Part shown: positions 32,105 to 41,829 of the stretch, one piece after another
Numbering within the stretch: position 1 is the stretch's first letter
How the letters are laid out: the number at the start of each line of letters is the position of its first letter
Assembly: GCF_017873135.1 (NCBI RefSeq)
Contig: NZ_JAGGJV010000006.1
Span: 1-64,000 of the forward strand
DNA length: 64,000 bases
Source: Rhizobium herbae
Lineage (GTDB): Bacteria; Pseudomonadota; Alphaproteobacteria; Rhizobiales; Rhizobiaceae
Reading direction: 5' to 3'
Translations under genes and position numbers: made by a program
Notes under the pieces: model-generated
The model's input: only the letters and a program-made list of their open reading frames with translations
Databases searched by the model: none
What the model was told of the DNA's origin: nothing

Positions 32105-32302
32105 GATACGGCCCTTCCGTTCAGAAGGCATGCGAGTTTTGATTTGCGATTCATCACGCAGCCCTCCCAAGCCACATTTCATCAATGATACCAGCTTTGC
32201 AGCGATCGTATCTTGCCGAACTCTACGCTGACGCTGTATTGCAAGCGATGACTGAACTGTCCTTCCTTTTTCGGCCACTTTTGCCATGTTGGAGAATGAT
32301 CG
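32105..32302. promoter_or_regulatory. Divergent control region of the BCAA operon and its regulator
   Basis: This 198-base region separates the SDR gene (minus) from the araC-type gene (plus). It should contain both promoters and the regulator's sites. GGAG at 32290-32293 is the ribosome site for the plus-strand gene. No operator repeat is clear. Confidence 0.45.
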
Positions 32303-33313
32303 ATGGCTGATGCAGACCGACGGATGATCGCGCCTTCCTTCGTTGCGGAAGCACTCGACTGCCTGCGGCGGCAGGGCAAGCCGACTGCGCCGCTGCTCGC
32401 TTCGCTGGGTCTGCCGGCAACTGTCAACAATCCGATTTCGGCCGAAACCTATGGCGCCCTCTGGCTGGCCGTTGCCGCCGAAGTGGACGACGAATTCTTC
32501 GGCATGGGCGGTCGGCCGATGCGGCGCGGCAGTTTCACGCTGCTTTGTCATTGCATCCTGCACGCCGAAACCCTGGAACAGGCGCTTCGTCGTGCCTTGC
32601 GCTTTCTTAATGTCATTTTGGAGGATCCGAACGGCGAACTCGTCATACGCGACGGACTTGCCGAGATCGTGCTGACCGACAATGGCGAGGCCCGCTCTGC
32701 CTTCGCCTACCGGACTTACTGGATCCTGCTACACGGCATCACCTGCTGGCTGGTCGGCCGGCGTATTCCGATCCGCAGGGTGGATTTCCGCTGTGCCGAG
32801 CCGCCGCAGGGGGCAGATTACCGTCTGTTCTTTGGCGCGCCGGTGCAGTTTTCGCAAGCTGTCAGCCGCCTTGCCTTCGATCGCACGGTGCTCAAGCTGC
32901 CGATCGTGCGAACGGAGCAGGCTCTGAAGCAGTTTCTGCGCGGCGCCCCGGCCAATATTCTTGTGCGCTACCGATACGACGCCGGCCTGTCCGCCAACGT
33001 GCGCAAGCGGTTGCGTCAGACGACGCCGGCTGCCTGGGCTGGCTTCGGCGATCTTGCAGCGCAGATGCGCATGTCGCCATCGACGCTTCGCCACCGTCTG
33101 CACAGCGAAGGCCAAAGCTATGCCGGCATCAAGGACGAGATCCGACGTGACCTCGCCGTCGAGATGCTGCTGCATGGCGCGAACAGTGTCGGAGAGATCG
33201 CCGCGCAGCTCGGCTATTCGGAGCCCAGCGCCTTTCATCGCGCCTTCCGCAAATGGACGTCGAAGAGCCCGAGTGCCTTCCGGCGCGAGACGGCAGTGGG
33301 CCAACGCGAATAG
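32303..33313 (+). CDS. AraC-family regulator with arabinose_bd-type (OruR/ArgR-like) N-domain
   Basis: This 336-residue regulator has an N-terminal ligand domain of the OruR/Arabinose_bd type at about 15-200 (pattern [21 protein letters not shown] read in two parts: [11 protein letters not shown] and [11 protein letters not shown]). A C-terminal HTH_18 DNA-binding domain ends in [16 protein letters not shown]. It is divergent from the ten-gene BCAA operon and is the likely activator, probably responding to a branched-chain acid or acyl-CoA. Confidence 0.88.
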   Translation: MADADRRMIAPSFVAEALDCLRRQGKPTAPLLASLGLPATVNNPISAETYGALWLAVAAEVDDEFFGMGGRPMRRGSFTLLCHCILHAETLEQALRRALRFLNVILEDPNGELVIRDGLAEIVLTDNGEARSAFAYRTYWILLHGITCWLVGRRIPIRRVDFRCAEPPQGADYRLFFGAPVQFSQAVSRLAFDRTVLKLPIVRTEQALKQFLRGAPANILVRYRYDAGLSANVRKRLRQTTPAAWAGFGDLAAQMRMSPSTLRHRLHSEGQSYAGIKDEIRRDLAVEMLLHGANSVGEIAAQLGYSEPSAFHRAFRKWTSKSPSAFRRETAVGQRE

Positions 33314-33375
33314 GATGCATGGCCCCGCCGAGCTTGAGTGTCGAGCACTCGATCATTGCGACGCAGACGTGACGG

Positions 33376-33921
33376 TCAACGCGCGAGCTCTCTTTCGATC
33401 GCGGAAACCAGGCGTCCGTCATCGGCTGTGACATCCGGTGAAAAACGCGCGGCGACATTCCCATCGCGGCCGATCAGGAATTTTTCGAAGTTCCACAGCA
33501 CATCTGCGGCATTGTCGGGCACGACACCGTAGCCCTTGAGCCGGTCGCGCATCGGTCCCTCGCCGATCGCATCGGGTGCCGTGGCGGTCAGGCTGCGGTA
33601 AAGCGGGTGGATCGCCTCCCCCTTGACCGAGATCTTTGCGAAGATGGGAAACTGCACATCGTAGGTGCTGGTGCAGAACTCGACGATCTCGGCTTCCGTT
33701 CCCGGCTCCTGTCCCATGAAATCGTTGGCCGGAAAGGCAAGGACGACAAGGCCTTCGTCGCGCTTGGCCTCAAAAAGCTTTTCAAGTCCTTCGTATTGCA
33801 CCGTCAAGCCACATTTCGAGGCGACGTTGACGACCAGCATCACGCGCCCGCGAAACTCGGCAAGCGTTGTTTGGCGTCCGTCAGCTGTCTTGACCGGGAT
33901 ATCCAAGGGGGATGTCGTCAC
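33376..33921 (-). CDS. Glutathione peroxidase family protein
   Basis: This thiol peroxidase of 181 residues reduces peroxides with thioredoxin or glutathione. The peroxidatic Cys37 lies in VASKCGLT and the Trp motif in WNFEKFL. The usual FPCNQFG is FPANDFMGQEPG here, with Gln replaced by Asp, a variant common in bacterial members. The GTG at 33921 with GGAG upstream gives the normal length; a TTG at 33984 overlapping the bcsK stop would add 21 residues. It follows the cellulose operon in the same direction, probably by read-through. Confidence 0.9.
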   Translation of the reverse strand: MTTSPLDIPVKTADGRQTTLAEFRGRVMLVVNVASKCGLTVQYEGLEKLFEAKRDEGLVVLAFPANDFMGQEPGTEAEIVEFCTSTYDVQFPIFAKISVKGEAIHPLYRSLTATAPDAIGEGPMRDRLKGYGVVPDNAADVLWNFEKFLIGRDGNVAARFSPDVTADDGRLVSAIERELAR

Positions 33922-33980
33922 GTTCTTCCACTCCGCTCCCGATTGCAAAACCGGAAAGCCGGGGGAGCCCTTGGTCCCGG

Positions 33981-36155
33981 TCAATCCTTGTCGTTGAATA
34001 TCTGGTAGAGAATGCCAAGTCCACGCTGGCCGTCGCGATTGCCGATGGAAGCGAGCGCCTCGAAAACCCGTCGCGCGTCGGCATAGCGTTTCAGCCTGAG
34101 ATAGGCATAGCCCCGCAAGGACAAGAGATCCGTTCGTTCGGGCCCAAGCTGTTTCAACTGGTCAAGTACCAGCAAGGCTTCCCGGGACCGGCCGGCGTCG
34201 AAGGCTGCGACGGCCTTGTCGGCCAGAATGGCCTGTTGCAGTTCGAATGCACGCTTGCGGTTCTGCGGCGCCTTGATGGCGGAGACGGCCGCCTTGCTTG
34301 CAAGGCCGGCGCGGAGATAGGCAAGGCTCTGGCCATAGGCTGAGTCCTCGCGTGTTTTCGCAGACGATCCGAGCATGCCGACCTCGAAGGCGGCAGCTGC
34401 TTCCATTGGCCTGTTCAATTCCATCAGGCACCAGCCGCGTGTCAGCGCGGCCTCCGGCGCCAGGGTTTGCGGATTGACCGTGGATTTGCAGCCGCGGCTG
34501 ACCGTGACGGTTCTACGCGGTCGTGTGACGACGACCTCGGTTGCCTGGTCGTAGCCGGCTTCTTCGGTGACTGCTGCCGTTCGGGGTTGGCGTCTGGCGA
34601 CAACCGTTTCCTTGGGAAGCGGCAACCGCTTTTCCGTGGTCTTCGGCGCTTCTTCCACCTCCCCGACCCTGGCGATGCGTTCCGACCGGCCAGCCCAAAG
34701 CCTTTGGATTTCGGCAAGGCCTTTCATGTCTTCCAGTTGCAGATACGTCACGGCCAGACCGTAGGCAGAAGGCTCGTCGTCAAGCTTCCAGCCGAGCGCG
34801 GTCTTGAACCATTGCAGGGCCGTCTGCGGCTGGTTCAGGGCGCGGGCGTACCAGCCGAATTGCTGGGCAGTGACCGCGTCGCGTGATTTTATCACCTCGG
34901 CGGCAATCCGCTTCAGCACCTCGGCCGTGATGGAGACCGGTGGATCAAGCGCGAGCAGGTTCGCCGTGGCTGCAAGATAGACCGCTTTGGCATCCTTGGA
35001 ATCGTCGCGCCAGCGATACATCGTGTCTTCGGCCGCGAGCTGATCGTTGCGGTCGATCAGCGCGAGCGCCAGCCCTTGCGATGCAGAGGCGGTGTCTTCC
35101 TTGTCGTGGGCTTTGCGGAACCATTTTTCCGCCGCCTCCATGTCACCACGCGGCAGGTAGTACCAACCGAGAAGCAGGGCGTCCGAGGCAAGTCCACCGG
35201 TCTCGGCCAGCCGTTCCAAGCGCGAGATATATTGGGGCGGGACGACGATCTTTCCGTCGCCGTTCGCCTCCGCGATAAACCGGCGGGCGAGATCGTCGCG
35301 GATACTGTCGAATTCCATCGTGCCGTCAGGCGCCGTTTTCTCCTTGGACAGCAGATCCTCGATGCTCTTGGCGGGGAGAATGGCGGCAGCCTTCTGGATG
35401 GTGGCAAGGCGCTCGGCGGCATTCTGGCAATTGTTCAGAATATAGGTATAGGCGTCCGTCGCTCGCTGGGCCTTGTCTGTGCGGAAGAAAGCTTCGGCCA
35501 CGCGCCACAACACGTCGACTTCGCTGCAGGTGAGCAGGCTCGGCGTTTCCGATCCGATCCGCACGACGGTTTCATACTGCTTCAGATCCGAGGCGTTGAT
35601 CAGGCGCGTGCGGGCTTCAGCGACGGTCAGACGATCGATCAGGTCTGCGGGCGGTTTCCAGGCGGGCTCCGATGCCTGCCGTTCGGCAATGGCCTTGTGG
35701 ACCTCGGCATAACGCGCCTGCGAATAGAGCTGCCACATGGTTTCCAGCTGCTTGTCTTCGTTCTGAGGAACGGCCAGCGGATCCTTCGGCGGAACCCAAT
35801 CCGGATAAAGCGCTTTCAGGCGGGAGATTTCCGCCTGCAACCTTGCCGTATCGCCACGGCTGGCAAAATAGCGCAATGCACTTTCATCGACCACGGACGC
35901 CGTTGCGGCGGTGACGACGGTATCGATCACGGGCTGGGCCGGACGCTTGATTTCCTGAAATACCGGCGCCTTTTCGCTATCGGTGCGCAGGGCCGGTTGC
36001 TGTTGAGCCAGCTGCGAAGACAGTGGGGTACGCTCTTCCTCGCTCGAAGGCGAGAAAGTCTGCATCGCATGCTTCACATAGTCGGGCTTCTTCATCCCGA
36101 CGATGCTGACGGTCGCGATGATCGCTACTGATAAAGCGATGAACGACGACTTCAT
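33981..36155 (-). CDS. bcsK: TPR/Sel1-rich cellulose operon protein, BcsK-like
   Basis: This 724-residue protein has one N-terminal membrane anchor or signal (MKSSFIALSVAIIATVSIVG) and is otherwise made of helical TPR/Sel1-like repeats. Examples include LLGWYYLPRGDMEAAEKWFRKA read as LLGWYYLPRGD and AAEKWFRKAHD. In type III bcs operons of Rhizobiaceae a TPR protein, BcsK, replaces the outer-membrane subunit BcsC; position after bcsZ supports that. No C-terminal beta-barrel is seen. The ATG at 36155 overlaps the bcsZ stop (ATGA), favouring it over the GTG six bases upstream. Confidence 0.75.
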   Translation of the reverse strand: MKSSFIALSVAIIATVSIVGMKKPDYVKHAMQTFSPSSEEERTPLSSQLAQQQPALRTDSEKAPVFQEIKRPAQPVIDTVVTAATASVVDESALRYFASRGDTARLQAEISRLKALYPDWVPPKDPLAVPQNEDKQLETMWQLYSQARYAEVHKAIAERQASEPAWKPPADLIDRLTVAEARTRLINASDLKQYETVVRIGSETPSLLTCSEVDVLWRVAEAFFRTDKAQRATDAYTYILNNCQNAAERLATIQKAAAILPAKSIEDLLSKEKTAPDGTMEFDSIRDDLARRFIAEANGDGKIVVPPQYISRLERLAETGGLASDALLLGWYYLPRGDMEAAEKWFRKAHDKEDTASASQGLALALIDRNDQLAAEDTMYRWRDDSKDAKAVYLAATANLLALDPPVSITAEVLKRIAAEVIKSRDAVTAQQFGWYARALNQPQTALQWFKTALGWKLDDEPSAYGLAVTYLQLEDMKGLAEIQRLWAGRSERIARVGEVEEAPKTTEKRLPLPKETVVARRQPRTAAVTEEAGYDQATEVVVTRPRRTVTVSRGCKSTVNPQTLAPEAALTRGWCLMELNRPMEAAAAFEVGMLGSSAKTREDSAYGQSLAYLRAGLASKAAVSAIKAPQNRKRAFELQQAILADKAVAAFDAGRSREALLVLDQLKQLGPERTDLLSLRGYAYLRLKRYADARRVFEALASIGNRDGQRGLGILYQIFNDKD

Positions 36156-37204
36156 AAGCACTCCGGCTGCTTCGCAGCGACAAAAGATAACCCCAGCAAG
36201 TGGAGCGTCGAAGGGTAGTATCGTGTCGGCGTGAACAGTTTCACATCTGCCGGCAGAGGGGTCTTGTCCATCACACAGGCCAGAATATGGTTAACAATTC
36301 GATAACCCGGATCCGAGAGGTTGTCCTTCGTTGTGCCGGACAATATATCTATGGTTGTCACTGTTCCGGTTGCACCCGACGTTGCCCGCATCAATCTGGC
36401 CAGAAATTCTCGGTCCGTCACCTCTCCACGGACGAGATACAGTGGGATTCGCAGCGCGTTGTAGCCGAATTCGGCGGGAAAGCCGGCCGCGGGTCCGGGT
36501 GGTGATGTCAACGATACCCAATCCGATGGCAGCTGCCTGGGGCCGAAGCGAAGGTCCCGGATAATCACGATACCATCATCGCGAAGCTTCGCCCAATCCG
36601 GCGACGGCGCCAGTCTATCGAGTACCGGAAAGGCTTCGAATATCCAGTAGGACGGATTGATGACCGGACCGTCCTGCCTGTCCGCGGCGGAAAATCCGGC
36701 TGCACCCGGCAGCAGCAGGGTACGGCCTGCGTGTTGAATGACGGTTTTTTCCAGGATCGCGCGGGCGATGTTCGATCCTGCCGCGATGTAGTCCTGTCGC
36801 CTCCACTGTTGTCCCGCGAGACCCAGTGCGTAGGCAATCAGGATATCCCCATCTGTCGCGTTGTTGATGTCGGTGACATGCGGTTTGGTGCCGGGGTTCC
36901 ATTTCCAGGCGGCCAGCCCATCGTTGCGCAGCAACAATTCCGTCCGCGTGAAGGCCCAGATCAGTTCGAAATCCGCAGGGCTGCCGGCAAGGACCGAGAG
37001 AAGCAGCCCATAACCCTGCCCTTCGCTGTGGCTGATATTGCCGTTGGCATCATCGATGATGCGGCCGCCTGGATCGAGAAATTTGTCCTTGTAGGCCTGC
37101 CAGGCCTCGGCGGCGATCAAGGGTTGCTGTGCAGCAGCCGGAGTATTTATCAGGCAGAAGCTGAAAATGCCTGCAAGGAGGGCCGCAAGCAGTTTCCCCG
37201 TCAT
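36152..37204 (-). CDS. bcsZ: Cellulose operon endoglucanase (GH8)
   Basis: This secreted glycosyl hydrolase of family 8 has 350 residues and a signal peptide ending near TPAAA (residue 25). The catalytic acid is Glu61 in SEGQGYGLLL, and Asp118 in NATDGDILIA matches the second conserved acidic residue. BcsZ trims nascent glucan chains in the periplasm and is needed for normal fibre formation. The start overlaps the bcsB stop (ATGA) and the end overlaps bcsK. Confidence 0.93.
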   Translation of the reverse strand: MTGKLLAALLAGIFSFCLINTPAAAQQPLIAAEAWQAYKDKFLDPGGRIIDDANGNISHSEGQGYGLLLSVLAGSPADFELIWAFTRTELLLRNDGLAAWKWNPGTKPHVTDINNATDGDILIAYALGLAGQQWRRQDYIAAGSNIARAILEKTVIQHAGRTLLLPGAAGFSAADRQDGPVINPSYWIFEAFPVLDRLAPSPDWAKLRDDGIVIIRDLRFGPRQLPSDWVSLTSPPGPAAGFPAEFGYNALRIPLYLVRGEVTDREFLARLMRATSGATGTVTTIDILSGTTKDNLSDPGYRIVNHILACVMDKTPLPADVKLFTPTRYYPSTLHLLGLSFVAAKQPECL

Positions 37205-39537
37205 CGCCGCCGCCCGAGATTGCCGAGCAGCGTGGCGGTCGCCAGGCCCAGTATGATGGCAAGGCCTGCCAGCAATACAGCATAGGACAGGATGTTGGTC
37301 GACAGCCAGTTGGCGGCGATGAGCCGATAGTTGGAAAATGACGCAGGCTGGGTCGGCATGAAATCGAAGGCGTTGACCGGCACGGCCTCAACCGTTTTGG
37401 TGCCGCGCTGGTAGGTCGTGATGCGGCCGGCAAGTTGCTCCCAATTTGATTGCGCGCTCAGAGCCTGCATGCCCTCATGCAGCCCCCTGCCCGTCGGTGC
37501 GGCCACGACGGTCCATGTGCCGTTGCCATCGGGACTTGGTCCCTGCGCCACCAGCAGCGATGCCTCGTTCGACGGCGTGAAGCTGCTTTCGGACGTGGCT
37601 GCGAAACGCAGCGATGTCAACGTTATGTCGAAGTTCCGCTTCAACCAGGCCTCGAACGCGTTGATCTGTCCGCTCCACAGGCCGCCGCGCAGCTTTTGGC
37701 GCCATTCGTCGAGGGCGGCCTGCGTATCGACGCCTTCGGCCTGGCCACCGGGATCAGGCCCCCAGGTGTTGCGGCTTGTCTCCGCTATATTCATCTGGGT
37801 AAAGACCATTTGCGGCATCTGAGAGAGGGAGCCGATGAAGATCGCGCTTCTGTTGCCAATCAATGCCGGAGACGCAACCGTCTCGACTGCAATCGGATGC
37901 CCCGCGCCAACGGCCAGTCGCCCGAGGAATGTTGCGGCAGCAGAAAGCGTATCGGCGTCGATGCGATCCATGAAGAGCGGAATGGCCTCCAGGATCCTGC
38001 CGTAAGGAGCGCCTGTGCCGGCCGTTGCCGCCAGATTGGGCAGCTGGCCGATGCGGGCGAAGTCCGGCATGTGGAATTCGGACGTATCGAAAAGAGCAAA
38101 CCGCGGCGTTTCCGCGCCGGTCGCCCCGGGTGCGCACACTGTGTCGTCCTCGGTCTTAAGGATGGCCTCAATGGCAATCGTGTTCACACCCGGACGGAAA
38201 TGCCGCATCGTCACGTTGATTGGCAGATGGCGGAGGATGCCGCCGCCGGAGGAGGTAATCGGAACCGTGGAAGCAATGCTTCCGTTGACGTAGATATCGA
38301 TATGGCTGCCGGGCAGAATGTTTGGGGAATAGGCAGCATCGAGAAGGATGACGGCTTCTCCGTAAGCGGCTGCATAGAAGTCGGAGGGAACGCCGATTGC
38401 GAAATCCGTGCGGAACCGCCTGCCGGAAAATTGCTCCGTGTTGAGGCCGAGCTGGGAGAAGCGAAGCCGGGTGTCGGAAAAAAGGAACGGTGCGTCGGGA
38501 GCGCGCCACCGTTGCGTCGTGATCACGTCGCGACGGACCGGAGCCACGACGTCGGTTGGTGCGACGATGCTTTCGATGGCCGTGCGGATTGCCTGCCATG
38601 TCGGGCCGGTAAGAACGAGTACAGGCGTACCGGTCTTCGGATCTTCGACAAATCCGGCAACCGGCGCGGAGCCGGCGCCGGTCGGCAGGGACGGAAGATA
38701 GGGCTGCAGCTCGGCGGGCGTGCCGACCAGGACTGTCATTTCGCCGGGCCGTGATGCGATCATGTGATCCGTATCGAACGAGAAGGACTGGTTGGGCATG
38801 TCGGCGAGGACGGCCAGACCCTGCGCAAGGCGCATCAGCGATATCGTGGTGCCGGGCTGCTCCAGCGCGGGGACGACGAAATTGAACCGGGTAAGGCCGC
38901 TTTCGTTGACGCCGATCGCCCTGATATCGTCAAGGCTTTGAAAAACCTGTGCCGCATTGTCGGCAAAGCTCAGATAGGTCTTTTCCGCGTCGATGTTCGA
39001 CCAGAGTTCGTATGTCGATTGAATGGAGCAATCCGTACGGTGACGCTGGCTTGAGCGCAGCCTGATCAGGTTCGACCCCGGCTTCAGCAGGCCTTTCGGA
39101 ATATCGAGGCTCAGTTCCGAGACGGATTCGGGCGAACGGATAGGCTGATCCGAGATATTCGTGTTGTTGACCTCTACCGAAAGGCGGGAGGCTTCAGGTG
39201 CGACGAAAATCGAATTCTGGTAGCCGAGATTGAGTCTTGCCCCGCTGGCTGCCTGCCGTGGGGTCAGGTAGACCGACCAGGTGCGGTCTTCGAACTCGCC
39301 GGTCAGCCCCAGATTGCCGTTGGGAAGAATATATCGCTGGAAGGCTTCGGTTTCCGCCGGTTCGACAACAGGCGTAACGGCCGGCGCAGGCTGAACCGTG
39401 CCATTTCCCCCCTGCCCTTCCGTCGGGGAAGTCAGTGCCGGACGTTCCGGCGTCATGTCGAACGGCAGCGTTTGAGCATGAAGCAAGGTGTTCGACAATG
39501 CAGCGAAGGTCAGAGCGAGAAGCAGATGCCGCATCAT
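37201..39537 (-). CDS. bcsB: Cellulose synthase periplasmic subunit BcsB
   Basis: This 778-residue periplasmic partner of BcsA guides the glucan out of the synthase. It has a signal peptide (MMRHLLLALTFAALS), paired carbohydrate-binding and flavodoxin-like domains, and a C-terminal transmembrane anchor (LSYAVLLAGLAIILGLATA region). The motif LPINVTMRHFRPGVN is family-like. The ATG at 39537 overlaps the bcsA stop as ATGA; the longer open frame overlaps bcsA and is discarded. Confidence 0.93.
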   Translation of the reverse strand: MMRHLLLALTFAALSNTLLHAQTLPFDMTPERPALTSPTEGQGGNGTVQPAPAVTPVVEPAETEAFQRYILPNGNLGLTGEFEDRTWSVYLTPRQAASGARLNLGYQNSIFVAPEASRLSVEVNNTNISDQPIRSPESVSELSLDIPKGLLKPGSNLIRLRSSQRHRTDCSIQSTYELWSNIDAEKTYLSFADNAAQVFQSLDDIRAIGVNESGLTRFNFVVPALEQPGTTISLMRLAQGLAVLADMPNQSFSFDTDHMIASRPGEMTVLVGTPAELQPYLPSLPTGAGSAPVAGFVEDPKTGTPVLVLTGPTWQAIRTAIESIVAPTDVVAPVRRDVITTQRWRAPDAPFLFSDTRLRFSQLGLNTEQFSGRRFRTDFAIGVPSDFYAAAYGEAVILLDAAYSPNILPGSHIDIYVNGSIASTVPITSSGGGILRHLPINVTMRHFRPGVNTIAIEAILKTEDDTVCAPGATGAETPRFALFDTSEFHMPDFARIGQLPNLAATAGTGAPYGRILEAIPLFMDRIDADTLSAAATFLGRLAVGAGHPIAVETVASPALIGNRSAIFIGSLSQMPQMVFTQMNIAETSRNTWGPDPGGQAEGVDTQAALDEWRQKLRGGLWSGQINAFEAWLKRNFDITLTSLRFAATSESSFTPSNEASLLVAQGPSPDGNGTWTVVAAPTGRGLHEGMQALSAQSNWEQLAGRITTYQRGTKTVEAVPVNAFDFMPTQPASFSNYRLIAANWLSTNILSYAVLLAGLAIILGLATATLLGNLGRRR

Positions 39538-41720
39538 TTTTTCGCCCCTGCGGATTTCCGCGCCTTGTCGCCCGCTCCTCGGTTGCTGAAGAAATAGGCC
39601 AGGCCCCGGCTTGTCTGGTAAAAGGCAAGCCCGAAGAACCAGAGAGTGCCTCGAAAGAGACCGGGGTTGCCCCGGCGCGACAGCTGGAATTCGGTCCATT
39701 GCTGCGAATTCGCGAAGATCAGATCGGCGACGAGGCTGTGATGGCGGGCAGCTTCCGGCAGATATTGACAGCCGATCGTAACAATATCTCCATCGACCTG
39801 CGTGTTCCGGACGGCGACCGGAAGGATCTCCTCGATGTCGCTGCCATGGGGCTTGAACCGGATCAGGCCACGCGTGTCGACGGCCAGCAATCCGATTGAC
39901 TTCGCATAGACGTTAATCCGGGCGCCATGGACAGAGACGTCATCAATGGTTGCCGGATACCAGTTATCGTCGAGCCCAAACTCGCACCGGCGCGTGACCT
40001 TGACCCGCCGTGTCGCCGATTTCTCGCCTCGTTCGGAAACAACGCCGAGCGCGCAGCCGGCGAGGATGAGGTTGAGAAGGTTCCAGCCGCCGACCACCAG
40101 GGTGACGTCGGCCTTGTAGGGCTCGGTATAGACGCGATAGGCGGTGACGAGCAGGGCGAAAAGCAGAACGGCGAATATGATGAAGAACGGCCGGCTGATT
40201 TCCGACAGGCGGCTGACCAGAACGGATTCGTCTTTCGCCGTCACCTTGAAGCTCGGTTTTCTCGGATTGACGATTGCCGAAACGACGGCGGGCAGAAGAT
40301 GGACCGTCTGGACATATTCGTAGAGTTCCGAAATCCACGGCCAGCGGAACGAACCGTAGAGGTAGTTCTGCATCATCAGGTTCACGAGCATGTAGGCGAG
40401 CGTGTAGCCAAGGAACTCGCCGCCGGACGCGGTGAAGATTTCCAGATCGAAGAACAGATAGCAGAGCGGCGCGAAGAGGAAGATGGTGCGCGGGAACGGA
40501 AAGAGCCAGAACAGCGTCGATGACATATAGCAAAGGCGCTGCGGGATCGACAGGCCACGCTTCAGGAGCGGGAACTTGAATCGCAGGATCTGCATCATGC
40601 CCTGCGCCCAGCGGCTGCGCTGGCCGATGAAGCTGGCAAAGGTCGCCGGCTGCAATCCGGCAATCAGCGGCCGATCGACATAGACGCTGTTCCAGCCGCT
40701 GGCATGAAGATCGATCGCGGTTTCGCAGTCTTCGGTGATGCTGACGCCACTGAAGCCGCCGGTCTGGTCGAGCGCCTGCCGCCGCAGTACGGCCGCCGAG
40801 CCGCAGAAGAACGAGGCATTCCATTTGTCGAGGCCGCGCTGGATGATGCCGTAGAACATCTCGTTCTCGCTCGGCATCTTCTCGAAAGTGCGCAGATTGC
40901 GCTCGACCGGATCGGGATTGAGAAAGAAATGCGGCGTCTGGACGAGGAACAGTCTCGGATCGTCTTCGAAATAACCGACAGTCTCCAGCAGGAAGTCCCG
41001 GGCAGGCGCGTGATCGGCGTCAAAGACCGCGATCAGTTCGCCCTGCGAATGCTTCATGCCGTTGTTGAGATTGCCCGCCTTGGCATGTTCGTTGCGATCG
41101 CGCGTCAGATAGCGCACCCCGAGATCCTCGCTGAGGATCTGCAGTTCCTGATGCCGGGCCTTCGCCATCTGGTCTTCGAGAAGGTTCGCCGAAGTCCGCT
41201 TTTGCAACGTGCCGCCGTCGTCGAGAAGCCAGACGGTAAGCTTGTCTGCCGGGTAGTCCATGGCTTTGGCTGCAGCCAGAGTGTTGGCGAGGAGGTGGGA
41301 GTCTTCATTGTAGGTTGGCACGAAGACGTCGACGCTCGGATATTTGCCCGGCGATGCTGCGCGCGATGGGCGTGACGGCAGCGGCATTGAAACGACGAAC
41401 AGGCTCAGCGCCAGCATCATGACGCTGTACATTTCTGCCAGATAGAGCAGGAAGCCGGGAATGAAGTTTTCAAGCTGGTTCAGCGGCGGCAGCGTGCTGG
41501 TCGTGCGCCAGTAGACATAGCGCATGACGATCGCGGTGCCGAAGGCAAGGGCGGTCAGGCGCCATGTTCCTTCTGCCCGAAGAATCTTGAGCACGGCCAT
41601 GAAGGTGACGACGGCGATGCTGGCGATCAACTGTGTTTGCAGGTTGATCGGCAATGTGACCAGCGCAATGACGCAGAGGGAGGCAATTGCCCAGAAAAGG
41701 ATAATACCGGCCTTGCGCAT
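39534..41720 (-). CDS. bcsA: Cellulose synthase catalytic subunit BcsA
   Basis: This 728-residue GT2 processive glycosyltransferase makes beta-1,4-glucan from UDP-glucose at the inner membrane. Substrate motifs include LDDGGT, the metal-binding FDADHAP, ITEDCETA and QRSRW at 367-371. Multiple membrane segments flank the catalytic core. A C-terminal PilZ domain with the RxxxR-type start RRVKVTRRCEF and DVSVHGARI implies control by cyclic di-GMP. It is followed by bcsB with a 4-base overlap. Confidence 0.96.
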   Translation of the reverse strand: MRKAGIILFWAIASLCVIALVTLPINLQTQLIASIAVVTFMAVLKILRAEGTWRLTALAFGTAIVMRYVYWRTTSTLPPLNQLENFIPGFLLYLAEMYSVMMLALSLFVVSMPLPSRPSRAASPGKYPSVDVFVPTYNEDSHLLANTLAAAKAMDYPADKLTVWLLDDGGTLQKRTSANLLEDQMAKARHQELQILSEDLGVRYLTRDRNEHAKAGNLNNGMKHSQGELIAVFDADHAPARDFLLETVGYFEDDPRLFLVQTPHFFLNPDPVERNLRTFEKMPSENEMFYGIIQRGLDKWNASFFCGSAAVLRRQALDQTGGFSGVSITEDCETAIDLHASGWNSVYVDRPLIAGLQPATFASFIGQRSRWAQGMMQILRFKFPLLKRGLSIPQRLCYMSSTLFWLFPFPRTIFLFAPLCYLFFDLEIFTASGGEFLGYTLAYMLVNLMMQNYLYGSFRWPWISELYEYVQTVHLLPAVVSAIVNPRKPSFKVTAKDESVLVSRLSEISRPFFIIFAVLLFALLVTAYRVYTEPYKADVTLVVGGWNLLNLILAGCALGVVSERGEKSATRRVKVTRRCEFGLDDNWYPATIDDVSVHGARINVYAKSIGLLAVDTRGLIRFKPHGSDIEEILPVAVRNTQVDGDIVTIGCQYLPEAARHHSLVADLIFANSQQWTEFQLSRRGNPGLFRGTLWFFGLAFYQTSRGLAYFFSNRGAGDKARKSAGAKK

Positions 41721-41829
41721 GGTGGCTGCCTTTCAGGAGGCCGGCCGATGGCGGGTCATTTGCCAACGGAAGCCCTCAAAACGCCATGGTCAACACAAAC
41801 TGCGATCGGCAATTCGAATCATGCCGAGG